A stretch of DNA of 6,393 bases from Actinomycetota bacterium (GTDB lineage Bacteria; Actinomycetota; Acidimicrobiia; Acidimicrobiales; JAHWLA01), in contig JAHWLA010000166.1 of NCBI GenBank assembly GCA_019347595.1, positions 1 to 6,393 of the forward strand, given 5' to 3'. The position numbers and the translations under genes were made by a program. Shown here one piece after another: positions 5,151-6,393 of this stretch. Within the stretch, counting starts at the first letter, position 1, and each line of letters begins with the position of its first letter. The notes beneath the pieces are model-generated. The model searched no databases, was not told the origin of the DNA, and saw only the letters and a program-made list of their open reading frames with translations.

Positions 5151-5531
5151 TCAGCCGGAGATGAGGGCGCGGTACGCCTCGGCGTCGAGGAGGCCTTCGA
5201 CGGCCGCCGCGTCGGAGGGCTCGACCACGCAGATCCATCCTTCGCCGTAGGGGTCCTCGTTGAGGCGCTGCGGGGCGTCGGCCAGCTCGCCGTTGACCTC
5301 CACCACCGTGCCCGCCACCGGGGCGTAGAGGTCGGAGACCGACTTGGTCGACTCCACCTCGCCGAAGGCGCCACCCGCCTCCACCGTGGCGCCCGGCTCG
5401 GGGAGCTGTACGAACACGACGTCGCCGAGCGAGTCCTGGGCGTAGTCGGTGATGCCGATGCGGACCCGCCCGTCCTCCAGCCGTGCCCATTCGTGGTCGG
5501 AGGTGTAGCGGAGTTCGTCGGGGACGTTCAT
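5151..5531 (-). CDS. gcvH: Glycine cleavage system H protein
   Basis: GcvH is the small lipoyl carrier that shuttles the aminomethyl group between P-, T- and L-proteins. The 126-residue product has the normal length and blocks: ELRYTSDHEWARLEDGRVRIGITDYAQDSLGDVVFVQLPEPG at the N-terminus, then the lipoylation site GEVESTKSVSDLYAP with Lys63 as the acceptor, PVAGTVVEVN, LNEDPYGEGWICVVEPSD and a final short helix. ATG at 5531 has AAAGGG 8 nt upstream, itself just past the stop of the DUF881 gene. The garA-like gene starts 14 bp after its stop. The gene sits apart from gcvT and gcvPA, which are about 3.5 kb further along and behind another promoter, so stoichiometry of the H, T and P proteins must be set by two transcription units. 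Identity is secure. Confidence 0.97.
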   Translation of the reverse strand: MNVPDELRYTSDHEWARLEDGRVRIGITDYAQDSLGDVVFVQLPEPGATVEAGGAFGEVESTKSVSDLYAPVAGTVVEVNGELADAPQRLNEDPYGEGWICVVEPSDAAAVEGLLDAEAYRALISG

Positions 5532-5544
5532 GCCAACTGCCCTT

Positions 5545-6270
5545 TCATGAGCCGGACCCTACCGGACGGGCCACCCGCAGCGACGGGGCCCTGGTGAGCG
5601 CCGGGAGATCGAGCTTCGGCGACCGCTCCACCTCGACGCGCACCCCCTTGAGGGCGCCGAGCGTATCCAGTGCGCCGCCGGGGATTTTCAACCCGCCCTC
5701 CAGGGTGGCGGGCTGCCCGATGGCCGAGACCGTGTACGGCGCGGTGAGCGGGGCGCCGTCGAGCATGACGCCGCCCGAGCGGTCCTCGGCGAAGGCCGAC
5801 GCCACGCCCACACGTCGGCCGTTCACAGCGATGGCCTCGGCCCCCGCGTCGCGGAGCTCCTGCACCACGTCGATGAGCGAGTCGTAGGTGACGGTGCGGT
5901 CGGGGTCGGTGATGTCGACGACCACTCCCGGGCCGGTGACCGGGACGGTGCCCGCCAGCACCTTGAGGGCGTCGAGCTGCTCCTGGGCGGCGCGGCCCGC
6001 CGACTCCTCGCTGCGGCTGCTCGCCTCCAGGTCGGCGAGCTGCACCCGGAGCGTGCCGATCTCCTCCCGCAGCGAGTCGGCCTCGGCGCTGAGGTTGGCG
6101 AGGATGCGGGCCAAGTCCTCCTCGCTCTCGGCCTCGAGGCGCTGGGTCAGCCGCTCGTCGCTCTGGAACTGGCTGACGAGCAGGAAGCCGACGACGGCGG
6201 TCACCAGCAGGACGAGCACCGGCCCGCCCACGACGGCCCGCCGTCCCGGCACCGCCATCGGCGCCGTCAC
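5545..6270 (-). CDS. DUF881 family membrane-anchored coiled-coil protein (Rv1825-like)
   Basis: The 241-residue product is a DUF881 (YlxW/YlxX-type) protein. A positively charged start (GRR) leads to one transmembrane segment (about 13-33, VVGGPVLVLLVTAVVGFLLVS). A coiled coil rich in Glu, Leu and Arg follows (about 38-105), then the DUF881 domain from about 108: VPVTGPGVVVDITDP, YDSLIDVVQELRDAGAEAIAVNGRRV, APLTAPYTVSAIGQPATLEGGL and LGALKGVRVEV. Topology is probably a single anchor with the rest outside the cytoplasm. The function is not established; family members occur near division and cell-envelope genes in actinobacteria. GTG at 6270 has GAGGGG about 8 nt upstream; ATG at 6258 is an alternative. 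The start overlaps by 4 bp (GTGA) the stop of an open frame entering from the right edge. gcvH follows after 13 bp. Confidence 0.9.
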   Translation of the reverse strand: MTAPMAVPGRRAVVGGPVLVLLVTAVVGFLLVSQFQSDERLTQRLEAESEEDLARILANLSAEADSLREEIGTLRVQLADLEASSRSEESAGRAAQEQLDALKVLAGTVPVTGPGVVVDITDPDRTVTYDSLIDVVQELRDAGAEAIAVNGRRVGVASAFAEDRSGGVMLDGAPLTAPYTVSAIGQPATLEGGLKIPGGALDTLGALKGVRVEVERSPKLDLPALTRAPSLRVARPVGSGS

Positions 6271-6393
6271 CGCTCGGCCCCCTCACCGTCGTTGTGGTAC
6301 GGGGATCCCGCCCCAAATTGCGGGATTGGCGGACCAGCAACACGCCGGGCGGTGGTGGGCATACCGCGAACACCCGCGGGCGCCTGGGCGCGA
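6267..6393 (-). CDS. Possible 3' end of an upstream gene (partial, unidentified)
   Basis: One minus-strand frame is open from the right edge for about 41 codons and stops at TGA 6269-6267, overlapping the DUF881 start codon by 4 bp. Such GTGA overlaps are typical inside operons. The tail reads VRGMPTTARRVAGPPIPQFG then AGSPYHNDGEGAER and resembles nothing I recognise. By comparison with M. tuberculosis Rv1824, a small basic membrane protein would be expected here, but this tail does not look like its usual C-terminus. Much of it coincides with the palindromic element at 6291-6338. It may be a C-terminal extension or simply non-coding sequence. Confidence 0.3.
   Translation of the reverse strand, partial: RAQAPAGVRGMPTTARRVAGPPIPQFGAGSPYHNDGEGAER
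6291..6338. repeat. Palindromic repeat element copy B (degenerate)
   Basis: An ungapped alignment on the + strand to 3767-3814 gives 33 identical bases of 48 by hand count. Shared stretches include GTT at the left end, TGGT, GATCC, CGGGAT and GCGGACCAG at the right end. Internally, ATCCCGC (6305-6311) and GCGGGAT (6320-6326) pair around an 8-nt loop. Beyond a mostly unpaired symmetric internal loop, TGGT (6295-6298) and ACCA (6333-6336) pair again. It thus keeps the palindromic shape of copy A in decayed form. It lies 21 bp upstream of the DUF881 start codon. Confidence 0.65.

Noticed and set aside
4018..5250. 410-codon open frame on the + strand, antisense to ftsR, garA and the end of gcvH
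   Set aside because: The product is low-complexity (Arg, Gly, His, Ala), has no recognisable domain, and spans three well-supported minus-strand genes. Long antisense frames are usual at this GC content.
5528..6373. 281-codon minus-strand frame overlapping the DUF881 gene
   Set aside because: Its translation is Arg/Gly/Pro-rich in the shifted frame, while the DUF881 frame gives a membrane anchor, coiled coil and conserved domain.
1..6393. CRISPR array, tRNA/rRNA genes, insertion sequence or defence system
   Set aside because: No regularly spaced repeats, tRNA-like cloverleaf, transposase or known defence gene was seen on either strand.

Overview
This is a GC-rich (very roughly 70%), densely packed stretch of bacterial chromosome in which every supported gene lies on the minus strand, so transcription runs from high to low coordinates. 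Gene content and order indicate an actinobacterium. DUF881 protein - gcvH - garA-like FHA protein - FtsR-like MerR - DUF151 nuclease - second MerR regulator is the order I know from Mycobacterium tuberculosis Rv1825-Rv1830. A split glycine dehydrogenase (gcvPA) in place of the single-chain GcvB, an extra hpt gene, a PD-(D/E)XK-like protein and a zinc-ribbon GarA point away from mycobacteria. An Acidimicrobiia-like or other deep-branching actinobacterial lineage is my inference, not something the sequence proves.

Layout in transcription order: an open frame runs in from the right edge and ends at 6267 (uncertain gene tail). Then come a DUF881 membrane-anchored coiled-coil protein (5545-6270), gcvH (5151-5531), a zinc-ribbon/FHA GarA-like protein (4648-5136), an FtsR-like MerR regulator (3826-4641), hpt (3230-3829) and a DUF151 bifunctional-nuclease-family protein (2713-3219). 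Gaps in this block are 14 bp or less, or short overlaps, so it looks like one operon. A 102-bp gap (2611-2712) holds a good promoter with a perfect 24-bp palindrome over the predicted transcription start. It opens a second unit: MerR regulator (2107-2610), PD-(D/E)XK-like protein (1685-2104, apparently with a CTG start), gcvT (610-1671) and the 5' two-fifths or so of gcvPA (1-605, cut by the left edge). No gene-free stretch exceeds about 100 bp.

Functionally, the window combines three parts of the glycine cleavage system (H, T and part of P) with a GarA-type phospho-switch that in relatives controls 2-oxoglutarate and glutamate flux, a purine salvage enzyme, and two MerR regulators whose relatives act in growth and division. 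One-carbon units from glycine feed purine synthesis, so glycine cleavage plus hpt is metabolically coherent.

The least expected feature is a pair of related ~48-bp palindromic elements, at 3767-3814 and 6291-6338 (33/48 identical by hand alignment). One forms a perfect 18-bp inverted repeat at the 5' end of hpt; the other is a decayed version just before the DUF881 gene. Both can be read in the same frame as a GPxIPxxGxGS-type peptide. This suggests an interspersed palindromic repeat family in this genome.
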